14,990 bases of DNA from Bacteroidales bacterium UBA2295 (GCA_002345825.1 DDWD01000128.1:1-14990); one strand, 5' to 3'. Shown: positions 1 through 8,392, numbered from the stretch's first letter. The notes: generated from the letters alone by a model not told the origin. Made by a program: numbers and translations.

Positions 1-60
1 GAAAAAAAAATTTATTTTTTTTCAACCGTAAAAAACCTTGATCGCACCTGCCAGTAACTA

Positions 61-73
61 TTTAAAAAGAACG
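61..73 (-). promoter_or_regulatory. boxA-like element after P1
   Basis: The minus strand reads CGTTCTTTTTAAA about 19 nt downstream of the P1 -7 element. This resembles the boxA antitermination sequence of rRNA leaders (core GTTCTTT). A similar element sits at the same place after P2, which makes chance less likely. It is a short motif and the assignment is inference. Confidence 0.35.
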
Positions 74-91
74 TTTTTCCTAAAGCGGCTG

Positions 92-122
92 CAAAGGTAA
101 TTATCTTTTTTTACTAGGCAAA
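92..122 (-). promoter_or_regulatory. Leftward Bacteroidota-type promoter P1
   Basis: On the minus strand a TTTG -33 element (119-122) is followed after exactly 19 nt by TACCTTTG (92-99), a full match to the -7 consensus TAnnTTTG of the Bacteroidota primary sigma factor. The stretch after it, GCAGCCGCTTT, is GC-rich and closely matches the equivalent stretch of P2. Transcription would start near position 85 and leave the window on the left. The target gene is not visible. Confidence 0.72.
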
Positions 123-183
123 TATTTTTTAGATTTTTTTCTCCTCAAACCTCCATCACTTATCACTTGTCCTACCAAAAACG

Positions 184-196
184 AATCAAAGAACTA
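184..196 (-). promoter_or_regulatory. boxA-like element after P2
   Basis: The minus strand reads TAGTTCTTTGATT about 16 nt downstream of the P2 -7 element. GTTCTTTGA is the usual core of boxA-like sequences in rRNA leaders. Together with the matching element after P1 it suggests a stable-RNA transcript, but the RNA gene itself is outside the window. Confidence 0.38.
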
Positions 197-211
197 CCTC
201 AAAAGCGGGTG

Positions 212-244
212 CAAAGATAACGCATTTGAATCCTTTTTTCCAAA
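212..244 (-). promoter_or_regulatory. Leftward Bacteroidota-type promoter P2
   Basis: On the minus strand TTTG (241-244) is followed after 21 nt by TATCTTTG (212-219), a full match to TAnnTTTG. The downstream sequence GCACCCGCTTTTGAGG parallels that of P1. It is codirectional with clpB and lies about 115 nt beyond the clpB stop. Transcription would start near position 205. Confidence 0.72.
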
Positions 245-333
245 CGCAAATGAATGTTTTTTTTAGGTTTTTTAAACATCATCTGACTACCAATGAAATA
301 AAGTTGAAAATAAAAACAATTTCGAAGTATCCC

Positions 334-2916
334 TTATCTGAAAATGATGTCTTCACCATCAAAATAATCAATTGTGATTGGCTTGTTGGGCTCAATGGTA
401 TCCGCCAAAATTTCTTTGGAAAGCTTGTTAAGTATATGCTTTTGCATTAAACGCTTAATGGGTCGTGCACCATAAAGAGGATCAAACCCTGTATTTGCAA
501 TCCAGGATACTGCTGCTTCGGAAATGTTAATTGCAATTCCTTGCTGCTTTAGCATAGATGATACTAATTGGAATTGAATCTCTACAATCTGCCTAATCTC
601 TTTGCTAGATAATGGCTTGAACATAATAATCTCATCAACCCTATTTAGGAATTCGGGGCGTATTGATTGCTTAAGTAAATCGAAAACCTGAGTACGTGTC
701 TTTGTCAGCACGTCTTCGGTTAACTGATTTGAAGCATCAGCCAGATTACCTTGTATTATATGAGAGCCAATATTTGATGTCATTATAATAATGGTATTCT
801 TAAAGTCCACCTTTCGGCCCTTATTGTCGGTAAGGTGACCATCATCTAGGACCTGCAATAAGATGTTGAAGACATCAGGATGAGCCTTCTCTATCTCATC
901 GAGCAAGACAACCGAGTAGGGCTTGTGCCGAACCGCTTCGGTGAGCTGCCCACCCTCATCGTATCCGACATAACCTGGAGGGGCGCCAATGAGACGTGAA
1001 ACCGAATGACGCTCTTGGTATTCGCTCATATCGATTCGTGTCATCAGGTTCTCATCGTTAAAAAGGAACTCGGCTAGAGCACGAGCTAACTCGGTTTTGC
1101 CAACCCCTGTTGTTCCAAGGAAAATGAAAGAGCCTATTGGTCGCTTGACATCTTGCAAACCTGCCCTACTCCGCCTTACAGCATCAGCTACTGCTTCGAT
1201 AGCCTCATGCTGCCCTACTACACGCTTATGGAGCTGCTCCTCTAGTTTAAGTAGTTTTTCGCGTTCGCTTTGCAGCATACGAGCCACAGGAATACCTGTC
1301 CATCGCGCTACCACCTCGGCAATATCTGAAGAATCGACCTCTTCCTTTATAAGCGCAAAATCGGATTGGCTACTGGCCAACTCCTGTTTCAGATTTTCGA
1401 TGGCAGCTTCGGCCTCTTTGACACGACCATACCTGATTTCAGCCACCTTTCCATAGTCGCCTTTTCGCTCGGCCTCTTCGGCCTCAACTTTAAGACTTTC
1501 TATGGAATGCTTGTTTTGCTGAATCTTCTCGATAAGCGATTTCTCCGCAGACCACTTTGCCCTTAAATCGTTTCGTTGCTCAGACAAATTGGCTATTTCG
1601 GCAGAAAGGCTTTCCAACTTCAATTTATCGCCCTCGCGCTTTATGGCTTCCCGCTCAATCTCAAGTTGTTTTATACGTCGCTCTATCTCATCAATACTTT
1701 CGGGAACAGAATTCATCTCGAGCCTAAGTTTTGAGGCAGCCTCATCAATTAAATCGATGGCCTTATCGGGTAAAAATCTATCGGTGATATACCTATTGGA
1801 TAGCTCCACAGCTGATATTATGGCTTCGTCCATAATACGAACAGAGTGGTGCACTTCGTATCTCTCCTTGAGTCCCCTTAATATAGATATGGCATCGGTA
1901 ACGTTGGGTTCGTCGATAAGAACGGTTTGGAAACGACGTTCGAGCGCTTTATCCTTTTCGAAATACTTCTGGTATTCGTTTAGGGTTGTAGCTCCAATTG
2001 CTCGCAGCTCGCCACGTGCTAAGGCTGGTTTAAGGATATTCGCTGCGTCCATGGCTCCTTCGCTCTTACCTGCCCCTACGAGGGTATGAATCTCGTCGAT
2101 AAAAAGTAACACCTCACCGTCGGACGAAATCACCTCCTTAACAACCGATTTTAATCTTTCTTCGAATTCGCCCTTGTACTTTGCCCCAGCAATAAGAGCC
2201 CCCATATCGAGGGAGTAAAGTTGTTTTGATTTTAGGTTATCGGGTACATCGCCACTAACAATGCGATGCGCAATTCCCTCGGCTATGGCTGTTTTACCAA
2301 CACCCGGCTCCCCTATTAATATGGGGTTGTTTTTTGTTCGACGTGATAAGATTTGCAAAACCCGTCGGATTTCTTCATCGCGGCCAATTACAGGGTCGAG
2401 TTTGCCACTACGAGCCATTTCGTTTAGATGAAGTGCAAAACGATTAAGCGCATTGTATGTATCCTCTGCTGTTTGAGAGTCGACCTTAGAACCTTTACGC
2501 AGCTCCTTTATAACTTTCTGCAAGTCGGATTGGGTGATACCTGCATCCTTCATGACCTGTGAAGCCTGATCGGATGATGCAATAATGCCTAAAAGTATAT
2601 GCTCCACTGAAACATACTGATCGCCCATTTTACTTGCAAAACCATTGGCTTTCTGCAAAACGGTTTGCGATGCAGAACTCAAAAACTGATCGCCCCCTGA
2701 AACTACTGGATACGAGTCCAATATTCGTGATATAGCACTCTCGAAAGTTGTAGGATTTACCCCTAGCTTTTTTAGAATGAAACCAGTGATGTTCTCTGCC
2801 TGACTAAGAACTCCCTTTAATATGTGAGTTGGTTCCACTGCCTGATGACTATAACCTTGAGCAATTGTAATTGCCTGCTGAATGGCTTCTTGTGATTTTA
2901 TGGTTAAATTGTTCAT
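334..2916 (-). CDS. clpB: ATP-dependent chaperone ClpB (Hsp100 disaggregase)
   Basis: Cytoplasmic AAA+ hexamer that, in known relatives, works with DnaK to pull polypeptides out of heat-induced aggregates. The 860-residue product has the full family architecture: a Clp N-domain (about 1-145), NBD1 with Walker A GEPGVGKT (202-209), Walker B LLFIDE (270-275) and arginine finger RR (327-328), a long charged coiled-coil middle domain (about 400-520), and NBD2 with Walker A GTTGVGKT (601-608), Walker B VVLLDE (669-674), pore loop GYVG (648-651), arginine-finger region FLNR (756-759) and sensor-2 GAR (816-818). The coiled-coil middle domain separates it from ClpA and ClpC. An in-frame ATG at 2941-2943 would add nine residues (MKTKSVFLA), but homologues begin MNNLTIKSQEA, so I chose 2916. 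Every key residue I checked is present and there is no frameshift. The gene is preceded by the terminator of the M16 gene, so it probably has its own promoter, which I could not place confidently. Confidence 0.97.
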   Translation of the reverse strand: MNNLTIKSQEAIQQAITIAQGYSHQAVEPTHILKGVLSQAENITGFILKKLGVNPTTFESAISRILDSYPVVSGGDQFLSSASQTVLQKANGFASKMGDQYVSVEHILLGIIASSDQASQVMKDAGITQSDLQKVIKELRKGSKVDSQTAEDTYNALNRFALHLNEMARSGKLDPVIGRDEEIRRVLQILSRRTKNNPILIGEPGVGKTAIAEGIAHRIVSGDVPDNLKSKQLYSLDMGALIAGAKYKGEFEERLKSVVKEVISSDGEVLLFIDEIHTLVGAGKSEGAMDAANILKPALARGELRAIGATTLNEYQKYFEKDKALERRFQTVLIDEPNVTDAISILRGLKERYEVHHSVRIMDEAIISAVELSNRYITDRFLPDKAIDLIDEAASKLRLEMNSVPESIDEIERRIKQLEIEREAIKREGDKLKLESLSAEIANLSEQRNDLRAKWSAEKSLIEKIQQNKHSIESLKVEAEEAERKGDYGKVAEIRYGRVKEAEAAIENLKQELASSQSDFALIKEEVDSSDIAEVVARWTGIPVARMLQSEREKLLKLEEQLHKRVVGQHEAIEAVADAVRRSRAGLQDVKRPIGSFIFLGTTGVGKTELARALAEFLFNDENLMTRIDMSEYQERHSVSRLIGAPPGYVGYDEGGQLTEAVRHKPYSVVLLDEIEKAHPDVFNILLQVLDDGHLTDNKGRKVDFKNTIIIMTSNIGSHIIQGNLADASNQLTEDVLTKTRTQVFDLLKQSIRPEFLNRVDEIIMFKPLSSKEIRQIVEIQFQLVSSMLKQQGIAINISEAAVSWIANTGFDPLYGARPIKRLMQKHILNKLSKEILADTIEPNKPITIDYFDGEDIIFR

Positions 2917-3031
2917 AGCTAAAAATACTGATTTGGTTTTCAAAACTGTTCAGATCAAACAATAAACCATCAACCAAAACCAGTCAATATGGCTTGCACT
3001 TACCAGTTTTAAATGCCATTTTGACAAAAAC

Positions 3032-3059
3032 AAAGGGCGATCCACTTGGATCGCCCTTT
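3032..3059 (-). terminator. Intrinsic terminator of the M16 peptidase gene
   Basis: A perfect 12-bp stem (3032-3043 with 3048-3059) closes a 4-nt loop 30 nt beyond the M16 stop codon. Read on the minus strand the stem is followed by a T-rich tract (TTTGTTTTTGT). It separates the M16 gene from clpB. The same stem on the plus strand has only a short T run. Confidence 0.88.
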
Positions 3060-3088
3060 TAAACAAAGCGGATAATCAAGAAGATGGC

Positions 3089-5905
3089 CTATTTTTCAGG
3101 ACTCATTATAACTTCAATCATGTTGGCTTTCTTAAACAATTTCTTGGCCGCTTTTTGGACATCTTTTGGAGTAAGCTTACGAACTAGCTCTTCGTACTCA
3201 GAAATTTGGTCGATGCCATTAGAGTAGTAATCGCGTATTGCACTTGACCAGAATCGATTCTCCCTTAGATTCTCGCTGCGAGATTTTAAGAAGTATTCAC
3301 GAGCTTTATTCAAATCTTCTTCCGTTGGACCGTCTTTAATCACCTTCTGAAACTCTGAATGAATAATACCTACTAGATGATCGGCTTTCTCGGGGTCGGT
3401 ATCAAAATACATATTAACCAAGACCTGATTTATTGGTGTTTTTTGCAAACGTGCACCAGCAGATACGCCGTAGGTACCTCCCTCTTTCTCACGAATAGTC
3501 TCGGTATAACGAAGTCCAAGAACATGCTCGATAGCTTTTACCATTATAATATTGCTGAGGTTATACTCGGCTTCATTCTGGTAAGCAACAAAGCAGGAAC
3601 TCTTAGGAACTTGCATATCGAAAGTAAACGGATATTTGTTTTGGCCTTTGGGGAAACGAATACTATGATCGACAGATTTTTCTTTTCTACCAATGCTAGG
3701 CAGCGAACCCAAATAGGTTTCCACTAATGGTTTAAATTTATCAACATCGATATTACCAACAAAAACAAAGGTAAAGTCGCTAGCATCAGCAAAGCGATCG
3801 GTGTAAATTGCCTTTATCTTGCTGAATTCAATTTCCTTCATAAGGTCAATATTCATTGGCCTACGACGGTTATGCCTATTACTAGAGATGTAGGTGATAG
3901 AGTCGCTAAAAACCATGTTAGGGTTACTACCCGCATTTTGAAGGACAGCCTGAATTCTTGACAAATAGGCATTATAGGATGATTCGTCGAATCGGGGATT
4001 GGTGAAATACAGATACACCATCTGAAGCATTTCCTCAATATCGTCGGGTGATGCGTTGCCATTAAACCCTTCTTCATTCTCACCAAGGGTTGGCATCACA
4101 TTAACCTTTTTACCTGCCAGCATTTTCTCCAAGTCAACTCGGCTATGCTCACCAACTCCACTCATCATTGCAATGGCCGATACCATTTGAGCTGAAGGTA
4201 CATCCTCATCCTTTACCAAGGAATGTCCGCCTGGGCTATAGGCCGAAAGTAGAACTTCATCCTCTTTAAAATCGGTAGGCTTAACAATTACTTTTACGCC
4301 ATTCTCCAATTCCCACTCGATGGCATCGAGCACAGAATTCTTTGTTTCAGATTTCACTTTTCCTGACTCAGGAACTTGACTTACCAGAGGTTCTGTTGAT
4401 ACGTTATCTACATATGCCTCTAGGTCTGAAGCCTTAACATCTTGGTAAAGCGAAAGGATCTCCTCTTTGCTTGGAATGCTTTCCTTCTCCTTTTCAGAGG
4501 CAGTGATGAAAATAACCATATTCTCATCAGTAATCCACTCCTTGGCCTTGCCGTTAACATCGTTAAGAGTAATAGAAGGAACAAGCGATTGCGAGAACAT
4601 ATATTCGAATTCAACACCTGGAATAGGCTCATTCTCTGTAAAATGAGAGAAGTACTCCCAAACCAGATCGGAGTTCTTCACCTTGTCGCGCTCCTTGTAG
4701 CTATCTTCGATGCTACGGAGCAGCTCTGCTTTTGCTCTATCGAGTTCAGTTTGGGTAAATCCGTGCTGCAATACCCTATAGTTCTCTTCAAGTATGGTCT
4801 TAAGCGATCTCTCGGTTTGATTCTCGCGAGCAATTGCCAAAGCGATGTAGGCTGATTTTGTGCGAACTAAATCGCCAAATTGAGTAAAAGCAGCAACGAA
4901 CGGTGGGTTATCTTTCTGAACCAGCTCGTTGAAACGAGCATTAAGCATTTGTGAGTATAAATTCTGAATTAAGCTATTACGATAATAGCCCAGATTCTTC
5001 TGATCGGCTGGAACCACTGGGTGCTTGTAGTACACCTCAACCATAGTACGGGTAATCTCAGGATCGGTGAAAACACCAACTAATGCATCCTTATGATCTG
5101 GCACCTCGAAATCGGGACGAGGTTGACGATTATCTCTAGCTGGAATCTTGTTGAAACGATCCTTGATTTTTTTCTCCATCATTTGTGGATCAAAATCGCC
5201 GACTATGATAAGGGCTTGTAAATCGGGGCGGTACCAATCCCGGTAGAACCTACGAAGGGTCTCGTACTCGTGATTGTTAATCACATCGATACTACCAATA
5301 ACATCACGCTCAGCATACTTTGATCCGTGAAGAAGGTGATTCATCTTAACCTGCTGGGCTCTAAACTCAGCCGTTCTGCGGGTTCTCCACTCCTCACGAA
5401 TTACACCACGCTCTGCATCAATTTCATCCTCTTCAAAAGCGATGTAGCTAGACCAGTCGTGCAAAATAAGTAATGCTGAGTCGATAATTGTTTCACGAGT
5501 TAAGGGCACATTGGAAAGATTGTAAGCAGTAACATCCTGTCCGGTAAAAGCATTCACGTTGTGACCAAACTTAACCCCGATATTTTCGAGAAAGTTTAGA
5601 ACGCCCTTATCGGGAAAATTTACTGTACCATTGAAAGCCATATGCTCAGTGAAGTGCGCCAAACCATCCTGATCTTTATCTTCGAGAATGGCACCCACAT
5701 TGTGAACAATGTAAAATTCGGCTCGCTCCTTAGGCTCCGCATTTTTGCGGATGTAATAACGCATACCATTGTCGAGCTCGCCAATGATTACTTTTGAGTC
5801 AACCGGAAGGGGAGTATTCCAATTGACAGCTGCTTGTTGAGCAAGCAGCCCTTGGCTAAATAGCAAAAAAGCTATTAGCAACATGTTTAACTTGGTGTGT
5901 TTCAT
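3089..5905 (-). CDS. Periplasmic M16 family zinc metallopeptidase (pitrilysin/insulinase-like, two-domain)
   Basis: The 938-residue product begins with a clear signal peptide (about 1-22, ending LLAQ), so it acts outside the cytoplasm, most likely in the periplasm. The N-terminal half holds the inverted zinc motif HxxEH as H84-F-T-E87-H88 in the context AHFTEHMAFNGT, and the third zinc ligand E165 lies at the family spacing in DAERGVIREEW. The second half is a catalytically inactive M16 domain that keeps the conserved arginine and tyrosine (R805, Y812 in IREKEGGTYG), which help bind substrate in known structures. Both halves are in one chain, as in pitrilysin and unlike the two-subunit bacterial peptidasomes. 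I see no C-terminal sorting domain. The natural substrate cannot be read from the sequence; relatives degrade peptides small enough to enter the enzyme chamber. It is transcribed alone, between a -7 element at 5955 and the terminator at 3032. Confidence 0.93.
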   Translation of the reverse strand: MKHTKLNMLLIAFLLFSQGLLAQQAAVNWNTPLPVDSKVIIGELDNGMRYYIRKNAEPKERAEFYIVHNVGAILEDKDQDGLAHFTEHMAFNGTVNFPDKGVLNFLENIGVKFGHNVNAFTGQDVTAYNLSNVPLTRETIIDSALLILHDWSSYIAFEEDEIDAERGVIREEWRTRRTAEFRAQQVKMNHLLHGSKYAERDVIGSIDVINNHEYETLRRFYRDWYRPDLQALIIVGDFDPQMMEKKIKDRFNKIPARDNRQPRPDFEVPDHKDALVGVFTDPEITRTMVEVYYKHPVVPADQKNLGYYRNSLIQNLYSQMLNARFNELVQKDNPPFVAAFTQFGDLVRTKSAYIALAIARENQTERSLKTILEENYRVLQHGFTQTELDRAKAELLRSIEDSYKERDKVKNSDLVWEYFSHFTENEPIPGVEFEYMFSQSLVPSITLNDVNGKAKEWITDENMVIFITASEKEKESIPSKEEILSLYQDVKASDLEAYVDNVSTEPLVSQVPESGKVKSETKNSVLDAIEWELENGVKVIVKPTDFKEDEVLLSAYSPGGHSLVKDEDVPSAQMVSAIAMMSGVGEHSRVDLEKMLAGKKVNVMPTLGENEEGFNGNASPDDIEEMLQMVYLYFTNPRFDESSYNAYLSRIQAVLQNAGSNPNMVFSDSITYISSNRHNRRRPMNIDLMKEIEFSKIKAIYTDRFADASDFTFVFVGNIDVDKFKPLVETYLGSLPSIGRKEKSVDHSIRFPKGQNKYPFTFDMQVPKSSCFVAYQNEAEYNLSNIIMVKAIEHVLGLRYTETIREKEGGTYGVSAGARLQKTPINQVLVNMYFDTDPEKADHLVGIIHSEFQKVIKDGPTEEDLNKAREYFLKSRSENLRENRFWSSAIRDYYSNGIDQISEYEELVRKLTPKDVQKAAKKLFKKANMIEVIMSPEK

Positions 5906-5954
5906 TTTAAAACGATTGTGATTTTATAAGTTAGGTTAATGTATTGAAGTAAAT

Positions 5955-5962
5955 CAAAGGTA
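5955..5962 (-). promoter_or_regulatory. -7 promoter element for the M16 gene
   Basis: The minus strand reads TACCTTTG, an exact TAnnTTTG match, about 50 nt upstream of the start codon. No clear TTTG -33 element is found 19-21 nt further upstream, so this rests on the -7 element and its position. Confidence 0.5.
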
Positions 5963-6040
5963 TAGATTTTAACCTAAAAACATAGTTTAATTGAGCTAAA
6001 AAGTGTGTAATTATTAGGTATTATTGCATATAACGAAGAA

Positions 6041-6063
6041 TGGGATGACGTTTCGCCATCCCA
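6041..6063 (-). terminator. Hairpin terminator of pepD
   Basis: A 7-bp perfect stem (6041-6047 with 6057-6063) can be extended by two pairs after one mismatch around a TTT loop. It starts 21 nt after the pepD stop. The T tract behind it on the minus strand is weak (TTCTTCGTTAT), so termination may be incomplete. Confidence 0.6.
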
Positions 6064-6084
6064 CTCCTTTATTTGAAATTCAAA

Positions 6085-7545
6085 CTATTTTTCGGGAGCA
6101 TTTTTCAGCACCTCAACAAGGAATTTCCAGAATTTATCCACGGTATCTATCTTCACCTTTTCGTCGGGTGAATGGGGGTAGCGAATGGTTGGGCCGAAGG
6201 AAATCATATCGAAATTAGGATAAACACCACCTAAGATACCACACTCAAGACCTGCGTGGATTGCTTTAATTTCGGGGGTTTTATTCCAGTTCGCCTTATA
6301 TACTTCGCTCATTGTTTTTAAGATTGCAGAATCCATATTGGGTTTCCACCCTGGGTATGAACCAGCAAAGGAAACCTCGGCTCCAGCCATTTCAAAAACA
6401 GACGCAATCTTCTCGCCAAGCGCTTCCTTAGCTGTATCAACAGAGCTGCGGAGCAAGCACTGAACGTAAATAGTACCGTTATCGCTGTAAACTCGAGCTA
6501 GGTTTGTTGATGTTTCAACCAATCCAGGCATAGCATCGCTCATACGAATAACTCCATTGGGGCAGCCAAATACGCTGCGAATAATACCCCACTGCGCCTT
6601 AGCATCAATTACAGATTTAGGAGTATCAACCTTTTCGATGGCTATTGCCATATCGGGCTCTACATTAGAAAACTCTGCCTTGAAAATGTCAAGGTACTCC
6701 TGTGCTGCTTTTTCAAATTGAGGTAATTTATCGGTTGGCACACCAACTACTGCAAATGCTTCGCGCGGAATGGCATTACGTAAACTTCCTCCATCAATGC
6801 TGGCTAAACGAATATTGAATTGTTTCTCGGCATAGCGAAGGTAGCGGAAAAGTAGCTTTATAGAGTTCCCTCTACCCGAGCTTATATCCATACCAGAGTG
6901 ACCGCCTTTAAGGCCAGTAAATGCTAGTCTTACAAAGTTAAATCCGGTAGGAACCGACTCTTCCTTGTAAGCCAATTTAATGTTTGCATCCATACCACCA
7001 GCACAACCTACATACAGTTCCCCCTCGTCTTCAGAGTCTAGGTTCATCAATATGTCACCTTTGAGAATTCCAGATTTTAGGCTAAAAGCACCGGTCATAC
7101 CTGTTTCCTCATCGATTGTGAAAAGCGCTTCAACGGGTCCATGCACCAACGAGTTATCCTCCAGTACAGCCATAGCTGCTGCCACACCAATGCCGTTGTC
7201 AGCACCAAGGGTTGTTCCGTTGGCAGTTACCCATTCGTCATCAACATATGCCTCAATGGGGTCTTTTTCAAAATCGTGCTGCTTATCGCTATTCTTTTGG
7301 GGTACCATATCGAGGTGTCCCTGCAGGATAATACCTTTGCGGTTCTCCATTCCTGGAGTGGCTGGCTTGCGAATAATTACATTACCAACCTCGTCAACTA
7401 TTGTCTCAAGACCCAAATCATTTCCGAATTTTTCCACAAAATCCACTGCAGCCCTTTCATGCTTTGAAGGTCTGGGAATTTGTGTTAGGCTATAAAAATG
7501 TTTCCAAAGGATTTTGGGATCCAGGTTTGCAATTGTATTGCTCAT
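6085..7545 (-). CDS. pepD: Aminoacyl-histidine dipeptidase PepD (peptidase family M20C)
   Basis: Cytoplasmic di-zinc aminopeptidase that, in characterised relatives, cleaves dipeptides with unblocked N termini, such as Xaa-His (carnosine-type) substrates. The 486-residue length is normal for the family. The M20 metal site can be followed in order: HLD (H77, D79), bridging aspartate D116 in GADNGIG, the general base and metal ligand E146-E147 in DEETGMTGAF, D170 in NLDSEDEG, and the C-terminal histidine H458 in GPTIRYPHSPDEKV. The lid-domain histidine lies in GGHSG (214-218), and IHAGLECG (429-436) is a further family signature. There is no signal peptide. The start MSNTIANLDPKILW is in keeping with homologues. 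The gene stands alone, with a terminator 21 nt downstream and a 283-nt divergent gap upstream. Confidence 0.95.
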   Translation of the reverse strand: MSNTIANLDPKILWKHFYSLTQIPRPSKHERAAVDFVEKFGNDLGLETIVDEVGNVIIRKPATPGMENRKGIILQGHLDMVPQKNSDKQHDFEKDPIEAYVDDEWVTANGTTLGADNGIGVAAAMAVLEDNSLVHGPVEALFTIDEETGMTGAFSLKSGILKGDILMNLDSEDEGELYVGCAGGMDANIKLAYKEESVPTGFNFVRLAFTGLKGGHSGMDISSGRGNSIKLLFRYLRYAEKQFNIRLASIDGGSLRNAIPREAFAVVGVPTDKLPQFEKAAQEYLDIFKAEFSNVEPDMAIAIEKVDTPKSVIDAKAQWGIIRSVFGCPNGVIRMSDAMPGLVETSTNLARVYSDNGTIYVQCLLRSSVDTAKEALGEKIASVFEMAGAEVSFAGSYPGWKPNMDSAILKTMSEVYKANWNKTPEIKAIHAGLECGILGGVYPNFDMISFGPTIRYPHSPDEKVKIDTVDKFWKFLVEVLKNAPEK

Positions 7546-7586
7546 AGTTACTAGTTTTTAAATGTTAAACTTACATTATATGGTGA

Positions 7587-7594
7587 TAAAGATA
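7587..7594 (-). promoter_or_regulatory. Possible -7 element for pepD
   Basis: The minus strand reads TATCTTTA, one base off TAnnTTTG, 41 nt before the pepD start. The -33 region is not convincing. Confidence 0.3.
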
Positions 7595-7649
7595 GCTGTT
7601 TTTGCCCAGCATTAAACTGTGCATTATCAATAAAAAATATGTTATATTG

Positions 7650-7683
7650 AAGGTTGTAGTGTTTTGTATGTATTGACAACCTT
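7650..7683. repeat. 8-bp inverted repeat in the pepD/thioredoxin-like divergent gap
   Basis: AAGGTTGT (7650-7657) and ACAACCTT (7676-7683) are perfect inverted copies separated by 18 nt, in the middle of the 283-nt divergent gap. The spacing fits a two-half-site operator better than a terminator. The rest of the gap (7546-7828) is AT-rich and holds only the -7-like elements noted. Function unknown. Confidence 0.35.
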
Positions 7684-7795
7684 TATACCTTAAGGGTTTG
7701 GTATTGGGAACGAAATTTGTTACGTCCACTTTGCAAACAATTTAATTTTAGCTTTGTTTATGCTTTAGAGTTCATTCTAGGATATAATATATGTA

Positions 7796-7803
7796 TATAT
7801 TTG
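7796..7803 (+). promoter_or_regulatory. -7 promoter element for the thioredoxin-like gene
   Basis: TATATTTG matches TAnnTTTG 25 nt before the start codon, which would give a leader of roughly 15-20 nt. A second -7-like octamer, TAGCTTTG, lies at 7749-7756. Neither has a well-spaced TTTG -33 element. Confidence 0.42.
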
Positions 7804-7828
7804 CATACTTAACAAACATACACGCGTT

Positions 7829-8371
7829 ATGAGAAAAAGCACTTTAATTCTGCTGGCTATTCTTAGCATTGCATTTACAGCACAATCGCAGAAAAACAAG
7901 GATGAGGTAAAATGGTACAGCTTTGAGGAAGCTATTGAGTTGAACCAAACTAACCCCAAGAAAATATTTATTGATGTTTATACCGATTGGTGCAGCTGGT
8001 GTAAGGTAATGGATGATAAAACCTTTAATCACCCAGAAATTGCGGCATACTTGAATAAATACTTTTACCCAGTGAAGTTTAATGCTGAGTCAACAGCACC
8101 TATAACATTTCAGGGAACTGTTTTTGAAAACAAGGGACAGGGACGCAGAAGTCCTCACGATTTAGCCGCCGCATTGCTGCAGGGGAAAATGTCGTACCCT
8201 TCGGTTGCATATATGAATGAGGAAAACCAACTGCTAACAGCAGTTCCGGGTTATTACCCTCCAGAGCAGATGGAGCCAATCCTTAAATTTTTTGGGGGTG
8301 ATCATTACAAAACCACCACTTGGGAAGATTTCAGCAAAAATTTTAAAGGTGAAATTGAAGCAGCAGAATAA
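7829..8371 (+). CDS. Secreted thioredoxin-fold protein with a WCSWC site
   Basis: The 180-residue product starts with a hydrophobic signal peptide (about 1-20, ending TAQSQ), so it should act in the periplasm, or be membrane-tethered if the signal is not cleaved. A thioredoxin fold follows: the strand KIFIDVYTDW, the redox motif C55-S-W-C58, and the cis-proline in SYPSVAY (P124). The first cysteine-proximal tryptophan (W54) and the lysine after the second cysteine (K59) match the thioredoxin_7/DUF255-like group. An insert of about 30 residues (roughly 86-117) between the second strand and the next helix is seen in many Bacteroidota members of this group. A thiol-disulfide role is inferred from the intact CxxC; the partner is unknown. 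No Ccm, Dsb or TlpA partner gene is adjacent. It is a single-gene transcript ending at the 8393 hairpin. Confidence 0.88.
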   Translation: MRKSTLILLAILSIAFTAQSQKNKDEVKWYSFEEAIELNQTNPKKIFIDVYTDWCSWCKVMDDKTFNHPEIAAYLNKYFYPVKFNAESTAPITFQGTVFENKGQGRRSPHDLAAALLQGKMSYPSVAYMNEENQLLTAVPGYYPPEQMEPILKFFGGDHYKTTTWEDFSKNFKGEIEAAE

Positions 8372-8392
8372 TTCGAATTATTAACGCAATTG

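Larger units (their letters stand above)
1..333. other. Gene-free AT-rich region left of clpB
   Basis: No credible coding region lies here. A 74-codon plus-strand frame starting at 226 is compositionally AT-rich and runs into the antisense of clpB, so I do not accept it. The region holds two leftward promoter-like modules about 120 nt apart, annotated separately. No GC-rich hairpin followed by a T tract is visible just downstream of the clpB stop (334), so clpB transcripts may run through into the region. Confidence 0.7.

Noticed and set aside
226..450. 74-codon plus-strand frame at the left edge
   Set aside because: AT-driven low-complexity sequence that runs into the antisense of the clpB 3' end; no recognisable domain, and it overlaps the leftward promoter P2.
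1097..2089. Three plus-strand frames opposite clpB (1097-1456, 1366-1566, 1589-2089)
   Set aside because: They are antisense to well-conserved ClpB domains, and serine- and arginine-rich translations of this kind are typical of shadow frames.
2917..2943. N-terminal extension of ClpB by nine residues
   Set aside because: ClpB homologues start at MNNLT or equivalent; the extra residues MKTKSVFLA are not part of the N-domain.
2917..3030. Possible clpB promoter (TATTGTTTG on the minus strand)
   Set aside because: The -7 spacing is off by one base compared with TAnnTTTG and there is no well-placed -33 element, so I did not annotate it.
6980..7495. 171-codon plus-strand frame opposite pepD
   Set aside because: It lies wholly antisense to the conserved PepD catalytic region, has no family similarity and no promoter.
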